A DNA stretch of 14,308 bases from an uncultured Alphaproteobacteria bacterium (GTDB lineage: Bacteria > Pseudomonadota > Alphaproteobacteria > Rhizobiales > Rhizobiaceae): assembly GCA_929200335.1 (NCBI GenBank), contig CAKMZG010000023.1, positions 5,065-19,372 of the forward strand. Reading direction: 5' to 3'. Each line of letters opens with the position of its first letter. The stretch's first letter is position 1. Shown in pieces: positions 6,290 through 13,457 of the stretch. Under the pieces are notes generated by a model, which was given only the letters and a program-made list of their open reading frames with translations, searched no databases and had not been told where the DNA came from. The position numbers were made by a program, and so were the translations under genes.

Positions 6290-7741
6290 TTGAATATTCA
6301 ATTTCATCTAAATGATACGACGGTTGAGCTGTCAAATTTTTCGCCAGATTTAACACTGCTAGATTATCTACGCCTAGAACGCGGCATGACTGGCAGCAAG
6401 GAAGGTTGTGCTGAGGGTGATTGTGGTGCCTGCACAGTACTGGTTGGACGATTAAATTCTTGTGGTGAATTGACCTATGAAAGTGTTAATGGCTGCATCC
6501 GTTTCATGGGATCCTTAAATGCTTGCCATATTGTAACCATTGAACATTTGCGTGGCAAAGATGGCGAATTGCATCCCGTGCAGCAAGCCATGGTAGATTG
6601 CCACGGCTCACAATGCGGCTTTTGCACACCAGGCTTTATCATGTCACTCTATGGGCTTTGGTTATCAAATCCCACACCATCTCGAGAAGAGGTGGAGCAA
6701 GCACTTCAAGGCAATCTTTGCCGTTGCACAGGCTATGCGCCCATTTTGCGCGCTATGGATGTTATTTCAAAAAATGCAGACGCTAAATCAGACCCACTCT
6801 ATCAAGAACGCGAGCGCATAAAAGCAGCTCTATCTCACATGGAGCAGCAAGATGATATTACCATTCATCATGCTAAGGGCGATACACTCATTCCAAAGGA
6901 TAGCCAGTCTTTGGCTAAAATGTTGGATGCCAATCCCAATGCCACCATCATTGCTGGTTCCACTGATGTAGGGCTTTGGGTGAGTAAACATATGAAAGAT
7001 ATTGCACCCATTATCTTCATCAATCATTTAAAAGATTTACAAACCATCGAAGATACAGATAGCCATTTAAAACTGGGTGCCGGGGTGACTTATTCCGATG
7101 CGCAAACAGCTATTTTAGATAATTTTCCCCAATTGCAAGATTTGTTTTTCCGCATTGGTGGCCAGCAAGTACGCAATATGGGTACCATTGGTGGTAATAT
7201 CGCTAATGGTTCACCCATTGGTGATACGCCGCCGCCACTTATTACGTTAGGAGCAAGTGTGGAGTTGGAAAGCGTTGCAGGTACGCGCAGCCTACCCCTT
7301 GAAGAATTTTTCATTGAATATGGCAAACAAGACCGCGCTAGAAACGAATTTGTTAAAAGTATTACCATTCCAAAATTAGCTGAGAATGAAATTCTCACCT
7401 GCTATAAAATATCAAAACGCAAGGATGAAGATATCTCCGCGCTTTGCTGGGCAATTTGGGTGCGTTTAGATGGCGAATTAATCGCTGACATACGCATTGC
7501 CATGGGCGGCATGGCAGGCACGCCAAAACGCGCAACTGCTGTTGAGACAGCTCTAAAGGCCAATCCCTTCACTTTAGATACTTGTGAAGCAGCAATGGAT
7601 GCATTTGAACAAGATTATGCACCATTAAGCGATTGGCGCGCATCAAGTGATTATCGAATGTTGGTGAGTAAAAATCTCCTTAAACGTTTTTATTTAGAGC
7701 AATCAGGCGGAAGCTTAGTACAATTGGGAGATTGCAAATGA
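6290..7741 (+). CDS. xdhA: Xanthine dehydrogenase small subunit (2Fe-2S and FAD)
   Basis: XdhA carries electrons from the molybdenum subunit to NAD+. In order it has a plant-type 2Fe-2S domain (C40, C45 and C48 in GCAEGDCGACTVLV, plus C69), a second all-helical 2Fe-2S domain (C109 and C112 in CGFCTPGF, C144 and C146 in GNLCRCTGYAP), an FAD-binding domain (AGSTDVGLW 222-230; RNMGTIGGNIANGSPIGD 295-312) and the C-terminal flavoprotein domain. All eight cluster cysteines are present, and 483 residues is a normal bacterial length. The start is a TTG at 6290, two bases after the hiuH stop, with GGGAG seven bases before it. No closer ATG gives the conserved N-terminal strand. It overlaps xdhB by four bases (ATGA), so translation is coupled. 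Confidence 0.96.
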   Translation: MNIQFHLNDTTVELSNFSPDLTLLDYLRLERGMTGSKEGCAEGDCGACTVLVGRLNSCGELTYESVNGCIRFMGSLNACHIVTIEHLRGKDGELHPVQQAMVDCHGSQCGFCTPGFIMSLYGLWLSNPTPSREEVEQALQGNLCRCTGYAPILRAMDVISKNADAKSDPLYQERERIKAALSHMEQQDDITIHHAKGDTLIPKDSQSLAKMLDANPNATIIAGSTDVGLWVSKHMKDIAPIIFINHLKDLQTIEDTDSHLKLGAGVTYSDAQTAILDNFPQLQDLFFRIGGQQVRNMGTIGGNIANGSPIGDTPPPLITLGASVELESVAGTRSLPLEEFFIEYGKQDRARNEFVKSITIPKLAENEILTCYKISKRKDEDISALCWAIWVRLDGELIADIRIAMGGMAGTPKRATAVETALKANPFTLDTCEAAMDAFEQDYAPLSDWRASSDYRMLVSKNLLKRFYLEQSGGSLVQLGDCK

Positions 7742-10023
7742 GTAAAATAACAAGACATGATTCTGCCCATAAGCATGTGGCTGGCACCTCCACCTATAGT
7801 GATGATATTATTCTACCAGAAAATACACTTCACGCTTATGCGGGGCTTTCAACCTGCGCCAATGGCACCATCACCTCAAAAGATTTTACTGCCGTCTTAG
7901 ATATGGCTGGCGTTGTTGATGTTCTGCATGCAGATAATCTGCCGCGCAATATTGATCTATCTCCCACAGGGCAAAACGATGAACCACTTTTTGCAAAAGA
8001 TAAGGTTGAATTTTATGGTCAGCCTATTTTTGCAGTCATAGCCAAAACCCGCGACATTGCGCGCCGTGCTGCCCAATTAGCGGAAATCACTTATAATGAA
8101 GCCAGTAACGCCATCGATGTTTTGGATGCAGAGGCGCAAAATTATCCCAATGTAACCGCCCCCCTTACCCTACAGCGTGGCGATGTGGATAGCGCGATGC
8201 AAAATGCTCCCCATAAGCTTGAGGGTGAAATGCGCATTGGCGGCCAAGACCACTTTTATTTGGAAGGCCAAATTGCCATTGCCATTCCTGGCGAGGATGA
8301 TGATTTAACCATTTATACCTCCACCCAGCATCCAAGCGAAGCACAACATATGGTTGCCCATGCCTTGGATATTCCATTTTCAAGCATCACCACAAAAGTA
8401 CGCCGCATGGGCGGTGGCTTTGGCGGCAAGGAAAGCCAATCTAATTTCTTTGCGGTCGTTACGGGTATTAGTGCTCATAAACATCGCGTTCCAGTTAAAA
8501 TGCGCCCTGATCGTGATGATGACATGATCTCAACAGGTAAACGTCATGACTTTGTTGCACGTTATAAAATTGGCTTTGATGATAAGGGCGTTATTCAAGC
8601 AGTTGATGGTAATTTTTTAGCACGTTGTGGCTACACATCTGACCTCTCAGGCCCCGTGACTGATCGCTCACTCTTTCATGCAGATAGCAGCTATTATTAT
8701 GAGAACGTACGCCTTCAATCTCACCCTCTTAAAACTAATACCGTATCCAATACCGCCTTTCGTGGCTTTGGTGGCCCGCAAGGCATGTTGGCTGGTGAGC
8801 GGTTTATAGAAGAGATAGCCTATGCCCTTGGTGAAGATCCACTTACCATCCGCAAAAGAAATTTTTATGGCACAGATGATCGAAATATCACGCCCTATCA
8901 TCAGGTTCTATGTGATAACATCAGCGCAAAAATCGTTGATGAATTAGAAGACTCAAGCGAGTATCAAAAAAGACGTGAAGCCATTATAGAATTTAACAAA
9001 CAAAACCCAATCCTCAAAAAAGGCATTGCGCTTACCCCTGTTAAATTTGGCATCTCTTTTACTGCCACATGGTATAATCAGGCTGGTGCGCTTGTTCATG
9101 TCTATAAAGATGGCAGCATTGCATTAAACCATGGCGGAACGGAAATGGGGCAAGGGTTATTTACCAAAGTTGCTCAAGTGGTAGCGGAAGAGTTTTCCGT
9201 TGATGTTGAATGTGTGAAAATTACTGAGACAACAACGGATAAAGTGCCTAACACATCTGCAACTGCCGCCTCATCTGGTTCTGATTTAAATGGCATGGCA
9301 GCACTTGATGCAGCGCAAAAAATCAAAGCACGCTTGATAAACTTTGCTTGTGAAAAATATCAAGTGACAAGCGATCAGGTGACCTTTGAAAACAATCATA
9401 TATTGATTGGAAATGAGAAAATCCCATTTGGTGATTTTACAGCTAGCGCTTATATGGAGCGGGTTCAACTCTCAGATACTGGCTTTTATAAAACACCCGA
9501 AATCCATTGGAATAGAGAAACTGGGCGCGGCAATCCATTTTACTATTTCGCCTATGGCGCCTCTTGTTCTGAGGTGATAATCGATAGCCTAACGGGGGAA
9601 TATAAAATCAGCCGCGTTGATATTTTACATGATGTGGGCTCTAGCTTAAATGCTGAACTTGATATTGGCCAAATCGAGGGTGGCTTTATTCAAGGCATGG
9701 GCTGGCTAACAACGGAAGAACTATGGTGGGATGATAAGGGGCGCTTACGCACCCATGCACCATCCACTTATAAAATACCTTTAGCCAGTGACATTCCCGA
9801 TGAGTTTAATGTCAAACTTGCAACATGGTCAAAGAATGTAAAGCCTACCATTAAGCGTTCAAAAGCAGTCGGAGAGCCACCTTTCATGTTGGCTAATTCT
9901 GTATTGGAAGCCCTTTCCATGGCCGTTGCATCCCATAAGAATTATAAGGTTTGCCCAAGCTTAAATGCGCCCGCAACACCTGAAGAAGTATTGATGGCGA
10001 TTGAGCGGCTCAATAAGGGGTAA
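7738..10023 (+). CDS. xdhB: Xanthine dehydrogenase large, molybdopterin subunit
   Basis: XdhB holds the molybdenum cofactor and hydroxylates hypoxanthine and xanthine to urate in the cytosol. Conserved parts are HDSAHKHVAGTSTYSDD (9-25), the first MoCo domain, GGGFGGKE with E232, R310 in DRSLFHAD, AFRGFGGPQGM with R342, EMGQGLFTKVAQ, and KAVGEPPFM with the base-catalyst glutamate E713. E232 and R310 fall at the same numbers as the Rhodobacter capsulatus active-site residues, from family knowledge. This supports true xanthine dehydrogenase rather than an aldehyde oxidase. The ATG at 7738 overlaps the xdhA stop as ATGA and has GGGAG seven bases upstream. A TTG three codons earlier is less likely. 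The length of 761 residues is normal. Confidence 0.96.
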   Translation: MSKITRHDSAHKHVAGTSTYSDDIILPENTLHAYAGLSTCANGTITSKDFTAVLDMAGVVDVLHADNLPRNIDLSPTGQNDEPLFAKDKVEFYGQPIFAVIAKTRDIARRAAQLAEITYNEASNAIDVLDAEAQNYPNVTAPLTLQRGDVDSAMQNAPHKLEGEMRIGGQDHFYLEGQIAIAIPGEDDDLTIYTSTQHPSEAQHMVAHALDIPFSSITTKVRRMGGGFGGKESQSNFFAVVTGISAHKHRVPVKMRPDRDDDMISTGKRHDFVARYKIGFDDKGVIQAVDGNFLARCGYTSDLSGPVTDRSLFHADSSYYYENVRLQSHPLKTNTVSNTAFRGFGGPQGMLAGERFIEEIAYALGEDPLTIRKRNFYGTDDRNITPYHQVLCDNISAKIVDELEDSSEYQKRREAIIEFNKQNPILKKGIALTPVKFGISFTATWYNQAGALVHVYKDGSIALNHGGTEMGQGLFTKVAQVVAEEFSVDVECVKITETTTDKVPNTSATAASSGSDLNGMAALDAAQKIKARLINFACEKYQVTSDQVTFENNHILIGNEKIPFGDFTASAYMERVQLSDTGFYKTPEIHWNRETGRGNPFYYFAYGASCSEVIIDSLTGEYKISRVDILHDVGSSLNAELDIGQIEGGFIQGMGWLTTEELWWDDKGRLRTHAPSTYKIPLASDIPDEFNVKLATWSKNVKPTIKRSKAVGEPPFMLANSVLEALSMAVASHKNYKVCPSLNAPATPEEVLMAIERLNKG

Positions 10024-10026
10024 TCT

Positions 10027-10809
10027 ATGAGCGTCTCTTTCAATAGGGCAGAAACCTTTTTTAACGCCCATGATAGGGTGGTGTTAATTGAAGTGGAACA
10101 GGCCAAAGGCTCTACCCCACGTCAAGAAGATGCCTTTATGCTGATTGACACCATAGACGCTATTGGCACTATAGGCGGAGGACAGCTTGAATATATGGCC
10201 ATCGCCCATGCTCGCAAAATATTGCAAGGCGATGGTGAGCATAAATTAACATTGGCTTTGGGTCCTGCGCTTAATCAATGTTGTGGTGGGCATGTTTCTC
10301 TAAATTTCAAACTGTTAGAAAACAACGATAGAGCTACATTGCTTGAACGCTTAAAACTAAATGAAGATGCCCAACCATGGATTTATATTTTTGGTGCAGG
10401 TCATGTGGGGCAAGCCCTTTATCGGGCGCTTTTTCCCCTACCTTTTAATGTTAAAATTTTTGACAATCGCCAGGACTTACCCAATCAACCAAAAGATATT
10501 CCTGTTGAAAATCTTGCCCTTCCTGAAAGCGCTATTCAAGACGCACCAAAGGGGACAAGTTTCATCATTATGAGCCACGACCACGCCCTAGATTTCATAT
10601 TGACAGAAGAAGCCTTGAAACGAAAAGACAGCCCCTATATTGGGATGATTGGTTCAAAAACTAAGCGTGTGCTATTTGATAAGCAAACTGCCCATGAGGA
10701 TCTGTCAAAACTAACCAGCCCCATGGCAAAAGGTACAGGCAATCAAGGCAAGCAGCCCGAGATTATCGCAGCACTCATTGCGGCTGAACTGATAGCTGTT
10801 TTAACTTAA
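10027..10809 (+). CDS. xdhC: Xanthine dehydrogenase accessory protein XdhC
   Basis: XdhC binds molybdenum cofactor, promotes its sulfuration and hands it to the XdhB subunit; it is not part of the final enzyme. The 260-residue protein has the N-terminal XdhC/CoxI domain (VEQAKGSTPRQEDAFMLI, then GTIGGGQLEYMAIAHAR) with the conserved CCGGHV at 85-90, and a C-terminal Rossmann domain (IYIFGAGHVGQAL, 119-131; MIGSKTKR). Near the end LTSPMAKGTGNQGKQPEIIA departs from the more usual SPIG-type sequence. It starts three bases after xdhB, with AAGGGG in the last xdhB codons as ribosome site. Its final nine bases overlap the stop end of the convergent M20 gene. Confidence 0.94.
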   Translation: MSVSFNRAETFFNAHDRVVLIEVEQAKGSTPRQEDAFMLIDTIDAIGTIGGGQLEYMAIAHARKILQGDGEHKLTLALGPALNQCCGGHVSLNFKLLENNDRATLLERLKLNEDAQPWIYIFGAGHVGQALYRALFPLPFNVKIFDNRQDLPNQPKDIPVENLALPESAIQDAPKGTSFIIMSHDHALDFILTEEALKRKDSPYIGMIGSKTKRVLFDKQTAHEDLSKLTSPMAKGTGNQGKQPEIIAALIAAELIAVLT

Positions 10810-11967
10810 AGCCGTCTCAACCAATTTCACCCAATAGCTTGAGCCCATAGGGATGGCCTCATCATTGAAATCATATTCTTCGTGATGTAGGCCAGCGCTA
10901 TCGCCATTACCCACTAAGATGAAAGCTCCCGGGCGCGCTTCCAACATATAGGCAAAATCCTCACCACCCATAGACGGGGGGTAATTGGTTGCTACATTGT
11001 CTGCACCGACAATTTCTGAGGCGATTTTTATGGCAAATTCAGTTTGCTCATCATGATTAATCACAACTGGGTAATTATTAGCAAAGTGAATTTCAACCTT
11101 TGCACCATAGGCGGCAGCTATGCCTTCCAAGACTTCTTTAAAACGCAACTCAGTTTGTGTGCGCACCTCTTTATCAAGGGTACGAACGGTGCCAATAAAT
11201 TCAGCCGTTTGCGGAATAATATTTTGCGCACCCGTTCCCGCATTAAAGCCCGTCACCGTTACCACGGCAGATTTTAACGGATCGGTATTGCGTGATACAA
11301 TACCTTGTAGGGCTTGCACCATGAGCGAACCAATATAAATCGGATCAACCCCTAAGTGCGGATAAGCTGCATGAGCGCCAAGCCCATGGATGGTAACTTT
11401 AAATTCATCAGTAGCTGCCATGAAAGCGCCTTTACGAATGGCAAATTCATTTGGTTTTAAGCCTGGCATATTATGCATGCCGTAAACCTCATCAATACCG
11501 AAACGCTCCATCATGCCATCATCCACCATGGCTTTACCGCCAGCGCCACCTTCTTCAGCGGGTTGAAAAATCACCGCAACTGAACCCGTAAAATTACGCG
11601 TCTCAGCCAAATATTTTGCAGCACCCAAAAGCATTGCCGTATGGCCATCGTGACCACAAGCATGCATCTTACCTTCAACTTGTGAAGCATAGGCTTTACC
11701 TGATTTTTCAAAAATTGGCAGCGCATCCATATCAGCACGCAAGCCAATGCATCTGCCCTTATCGGCATCGCGTCCACGAATAAGCCCGACAACGCCCGTG
11801 CGACCAATGCCCTCGATCACTTCATCTACACCAAATGATTTCAAACGCTCAACTACAAATTCTGCTGTACCATGAACATCATACATCAATTCAGGATTGC
11901 TATGAATATGCCTGCGCCACTTTGTGATCTCATCATGAAATTCTGCAATTCGATTTACTATAGGCAT
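10801..11967 (-). CDS. M20D-family amidohydrolase (hippurate hydrolase-like)
   Basis: This 388-residue metallohydrolase belongs to the M20D aminoacylase group (hippurate hydrolase, IAA-amino acid hydrolase, N-acyl-amino acid amidohydrolases), which cleave an acyl or aryl amide from an amino acid with a metal pair. Metal and catalytic residues are visible: ACGHDGH with C104 and H106, QPAEEG with E138 and E139, H165 in YGMHNMPG, and the C-terminal GLHHEEYDFND with H361/H362. The dimerisation domain insert (KVTIHGLGAHAAYPHLGVDP) lies between. No signal peptide is present. True allantoate amidohydrolases are of the separate M20C type, so a role after allantoate is not supported by sequence. Location beside the purine operon is the only hint. 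It converges on xdhC, and GAGAA is a weak ribosome site before the ATG at 11967. Confidence 0.85.
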   Translation of the reverse strand: MPIVNRIAEFHDEITKWRRHIHSNPELMYDVHGTAEFVVERLKSFGVDEVIEGIGRTGVVGLIRGRDADKGRCIGLRADMDALPIFEKSGKAYASQVEGKMHACGHDGHTAMLLGAAKYLAETRNFTGSVAVIFQPAEEGGAGGKAMVDDGMMERFGIDEVYGMHNMPGLKPNEFAIRKGAFMAATDEFKVTIHGLGAHAAYPHLGVDPIYIGSLMVQALQGIVSRNTDPLKSAVVTVTGFNAGTGAQNIIPQTAEFIGTVRTLDKEVRTQTELRFKEVLEGIAAAYGAKVEIHFANNYPVVINHDEQTEFAIKIASEIVGADNVATNYPPSMGGEDFAYMLEARPGAFILVGNGDSAGLHHEEYDFNDEAIPMGSSYWVKLVETALS

Positions 11968-11989
11968 GATTTTCTCGCTTAAAATTTTA

Positions 11990-12092
11990 GGTTCTCTGCA
12001 GGGTAAGATGCCGAGGCTTTAAAATCAACCATTAATGCCTGAAATCAATCACGGGGGTAATGGTTCCATGCCTCAATTGGATCAATTGAACC
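11990..12092. repeat. Nested inverted repeats upstream of the M20 gene
   Basis: Three complementary pairs nest inside one another: GGTTC/GAACC (11990-11994 with 12088-12092), GAGGC/GCCTC (12013-12017 with 12070-12074), and AACCATTA/TAATGGTT (12027-12034 with 12058-12065) enclosing a 23-base loop. ATGCC recurs at 12008, 12035 and 12068. The stretch is richer in G+C than its surroundings. It ends 22 bases before the M20 start codon on the minus strand, so it could be a structured 5' leader of that gene, or a small RNA. No known riboswitch or RNA family was recognised. Confidence 0.4.
12073..12089. repeat. 17-bp operator-like inverted repeat
   Basis: TCAATTG-GAT-CAATTGA is a perfect 7-base inverted repeat around three bases, the size of many dimeric repressor sites. 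It lies 106 bases upstream of the M20 start codon and overlaps the right arms of the larger nested repeat. The protein that would bind it is unknown. Confidence 0.4.
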
Positions 12093-12320
12093 CTTACTCT
12101 GGTGCGTGTAGCTTTTATAAAAATTTAATCAAATACATCATGCTCTAATGCATTTGGCCTAAATTATTCATAGAATTGCCACAATATAGATATTCAAAGG
12201 TATGATATATTAAATGTAATCTTAATCATTGACTATATGACTTGAAAGAGAAAAACTCTTACGTTAAAACAAGCCATAGTAAGATCCGCTAAAACAGCAA
12301 ATGAGATCCTGGAGTACATA

Positions 12321-12581
12321 ATGCGTAAAATAATAATTTCTCTAAGTTTTTTAAGTGCTCTATTGATAGCATTTTCTGCCCATGCAGAAAAAATCAAGGG
12401 CAAAGTAGAAAGCTTTGATCCAGACAGCAAGACCATTTTTCTAGCGGGTGGTGAAGAATATATTTTATCTGACAATCTCGATGTTTCAGTAACAGATGTT
12501 GAGCCAGGCACCAATCTAACACTGACCTTTGATACTAAAGGCGAGAATCGTGTTATTACTGCAATATCTGTAAATCCATAA
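12321..12581 (+). CDS. Small exported protein, DUF1344-like
   Basis: This 86-residue protein starts with a clear signal peptide: positive MRKI, a hydrophobic stretch IISLSFLSALLIAFS, and an AHA cleavage motif giving a mature chain from about E23. The mature part (EKIKGKVESFDPDSKTIFLAGGEEYILSD...VTDVEPGTNLTLTFD) is a short beta-strand domain that resembles DUF1344, small rhizobial and Brucella periplasmic proteins of unknown function in which a KIxSxDxxxxTIxLxxGxxY pattern recurs. It has no cysteines, so it is not a lipoprotein. A CTGGAG ribosome site lies before the ATG. It stands alone, with no clear operon partner. Function is unknown. Confidence 0.8.
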   Translation: MRKIIISLSFLSALLIAFSAHAEKIKGKVESFDPDSKTIFLAGGEEYILSDNLDVSVTDVEPGTNLTLTFDTKGENRVITAISVNP

Positions 12582-12585
12582 TTTC

Positions 12586-12601
12586 AGTTTTCAAAAAAAC
12601 T
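12586..12601 (+). terminator. Weak hairpin after the DUF1344-like gene
   Basis: AGTTTT (12586-12591) and AAAACT (12596-12601) pair around CAAA, starting four bases past the stop codon. The stem is A/T-rich and there is no run of T after it, so this is at best a weak terminator. Confidence 0.25.
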
Positions 12602-12675
12602 ACCTAGATTATTTTTCCAATCCAGCATAAGCTCCGTCATAAACTATTGGGCAAACACATATTACAGGCGCTCTC

Positions 12676-12915
12676 ATGACACCTGAAGGTTTTAAAGCGT
12701 GGCGAAAAACCCTTGGCCTCAAACAAAAAGAGGCCGCCGAAAAACTTGGCCTAAAAAAACGCGTAATTCAATATTATGAAAAAGGCGAACGTGATGGCCA
12801 AGAAGTGAAAATTCCAAAAAATATAGAATTGGCCTGCTTTGCAATTTCATGCGGCGTGGAAGAATTTTCTGGCTCCATTGAAGATACGCCAGTAAATCAT
12901 TACCAAAGTGAATAG
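12676..12915 (+). CDS. Small XRE-type helix-turn-helix protein
   Basis: This 79-residue protein is almost entirely one Cro/C1-type DNA-binding domain: MTPEGFKAWRKTLGLKQKEA, then AEKLGLKKRVIQYYEKGERD, with the recognition helix near residues 26-36. A short C-terminal tail has no recognisable sensor or dimerisation domain. It could be a small repressor or a solo antitoxin-like regulator, but no toxin gene lies next to it. AGGCG is a weak ribosome site before the ATG at 12676. Its stop is eight bases from the stop of convergent dut, with no terminator between them. Targets are unknown. Confidence 0.75.
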   Translation: MTPEGFKAWRKTLGLKQKEAAEKLGLKKRVIQYYEKGERDGQEVKIPKNIELACFAISCGVEEFSGSIEDTPVNHYQSE

Positions 12916-12923
12916 CCCATTAA

Positions 12924-13385
12924 CTACACACCCGTTGAACCAAAACCACCCTCGCCTCGTTCCGTCTTTGTTGCCAATGAAATTTCTATCAATTGAGCTT
13001 GGGGGGCGGCCGCAATAATCATTTGAGCAATTCGTTCACCGCGATTAATGACAAAATCCGCACTGCCCAAATTAATCAAAAGCACATGCACCTCGCCGCG
13101 ATAATCGCTATCAATTGTGCCAGGGGTATTGAGGCATGTGATGCCATGTTTAAGCGCAAGCCCAGAACGCGGACGAATTTGCCCCTCATAACCGTTTGGA
13201 ATTTCAAACACGAGACCCGTTGGCACCAATTTACGCTCCATTGGCGCTAATGTGATGGGCGCCTCATCATCATTGGCTGCCAATAAATCCATCCCCGCTG
13301 CACCAGATGTTTTATATTCTGGCAAAGGTAGGTCAAGATTATGCGGCAAGCGCGTGAGGCTAATTTTCAAAGTTTTCTCTGTCAT
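12924..13385 (-). CDS. dut: dUTP diphosphatase (dUTPase)
   Basis: This trimeric dUTPase hydrolyses dUTP to dUMP and pyrophosphate, keeping uracil out of DNA and feeding thymidylate synthesis. All five family motifs are visible in 153 residues: AAGMDLLAA (29-37), RPRSGLAL (71-78), [11 protein letters not shown] (89-99), [10 protein letters not shown] (115-124) and [10 protein letters not shown] (143-152). The last is the flexible C-terminal arm that closes over the phosphates. The start ATG (13385-13383) overlaps the stop of a short upstream reading frame as ATGA, suggesting that dut was or is translationally coupled to a gene upstream. Base composition is like the other core genes, unlike the A/T-rich endonuclease gene next to it. 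Confidence 0.97.
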   Translation of the reverse strand: MTEKTLKISLTRLPHNLDLPLPEYKTSGAAGMDLLAANDDEAPITLAPMERKLVPTGLVFEIPNGYEGQIRPRSGLALKHGITCLNTPGTIDSDYRGEVHVLLINLGSADFVINRGERIAQMIIAAAPQAQLIEISLATKTERGEGGFGSTGV

Positions 13386-13450
13386 TCAAACACCATGGGC
13401 AAATGCTGCCACCCACGCAAGCCTTGGTTCATAAATTCCACAGGCTTTGT
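13382..13450 (-). pseudogene. Short frame overlapping the dut start: gene remnant or small peptide
   Basis: On the minus strand an open frame reads TKPVEF then [16 protein letters not shown] and stops in a TGA that overlaps the dut ATG (ATGA). It is blocked upstream by a TAG at 13474-13472 and runs into the end of the endonuclease gene. It is richer in G+C than that gene. The ATGA coupling is what one expects from the last codons of a gene that once preceded dut, whose front part was lost when the restriction module arrived. Alternatively it is a 16-residue peptide starting at 13432, where GTGGA is a weak ribosome site. I do not recognise the parent protein. Confidence 0.35.
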
Positions 13451-13457
13451 GATATAA

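Larger units (their letters stand above)
11968..12320. other. 353-bp gene-free stretch
   Basis: No convincing coding region lies between the M20 gene (leftward) and the exported protein gene (rightward). The left third holds nested inverted repeats (11990-12092, listed separately). The middle and right parts are A/T-rich. A TTGACT at 12229 and a TATGAT at 12201 are promoter-like, but no well-spaced box pair was found. A hairpin AAGAG-AAAAA-CTCTT (12246-12260) lies 60 bases before the ATG at 12321. Confidence 0.6.

Noticed and set aside
8165..8383. Minus-strand frame within xdhB
   Set aside because: Shadow of the conserved XdhB reading frame; no independent support.
10801..11967. M20 protein as allantoate amidohydrolase (AllC)
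   Set aside because: The motifs are of the M20D hippurate or IAA-amino acid hydrolase type; context alone does not justify the name.
12676..12915. XRE protein as antitoxin of a toxin-antitoxin pair
   Set aside because: No toxin gene is adjacent: upstream is an exported DUF1344-like protein and downstream is convergent dut.
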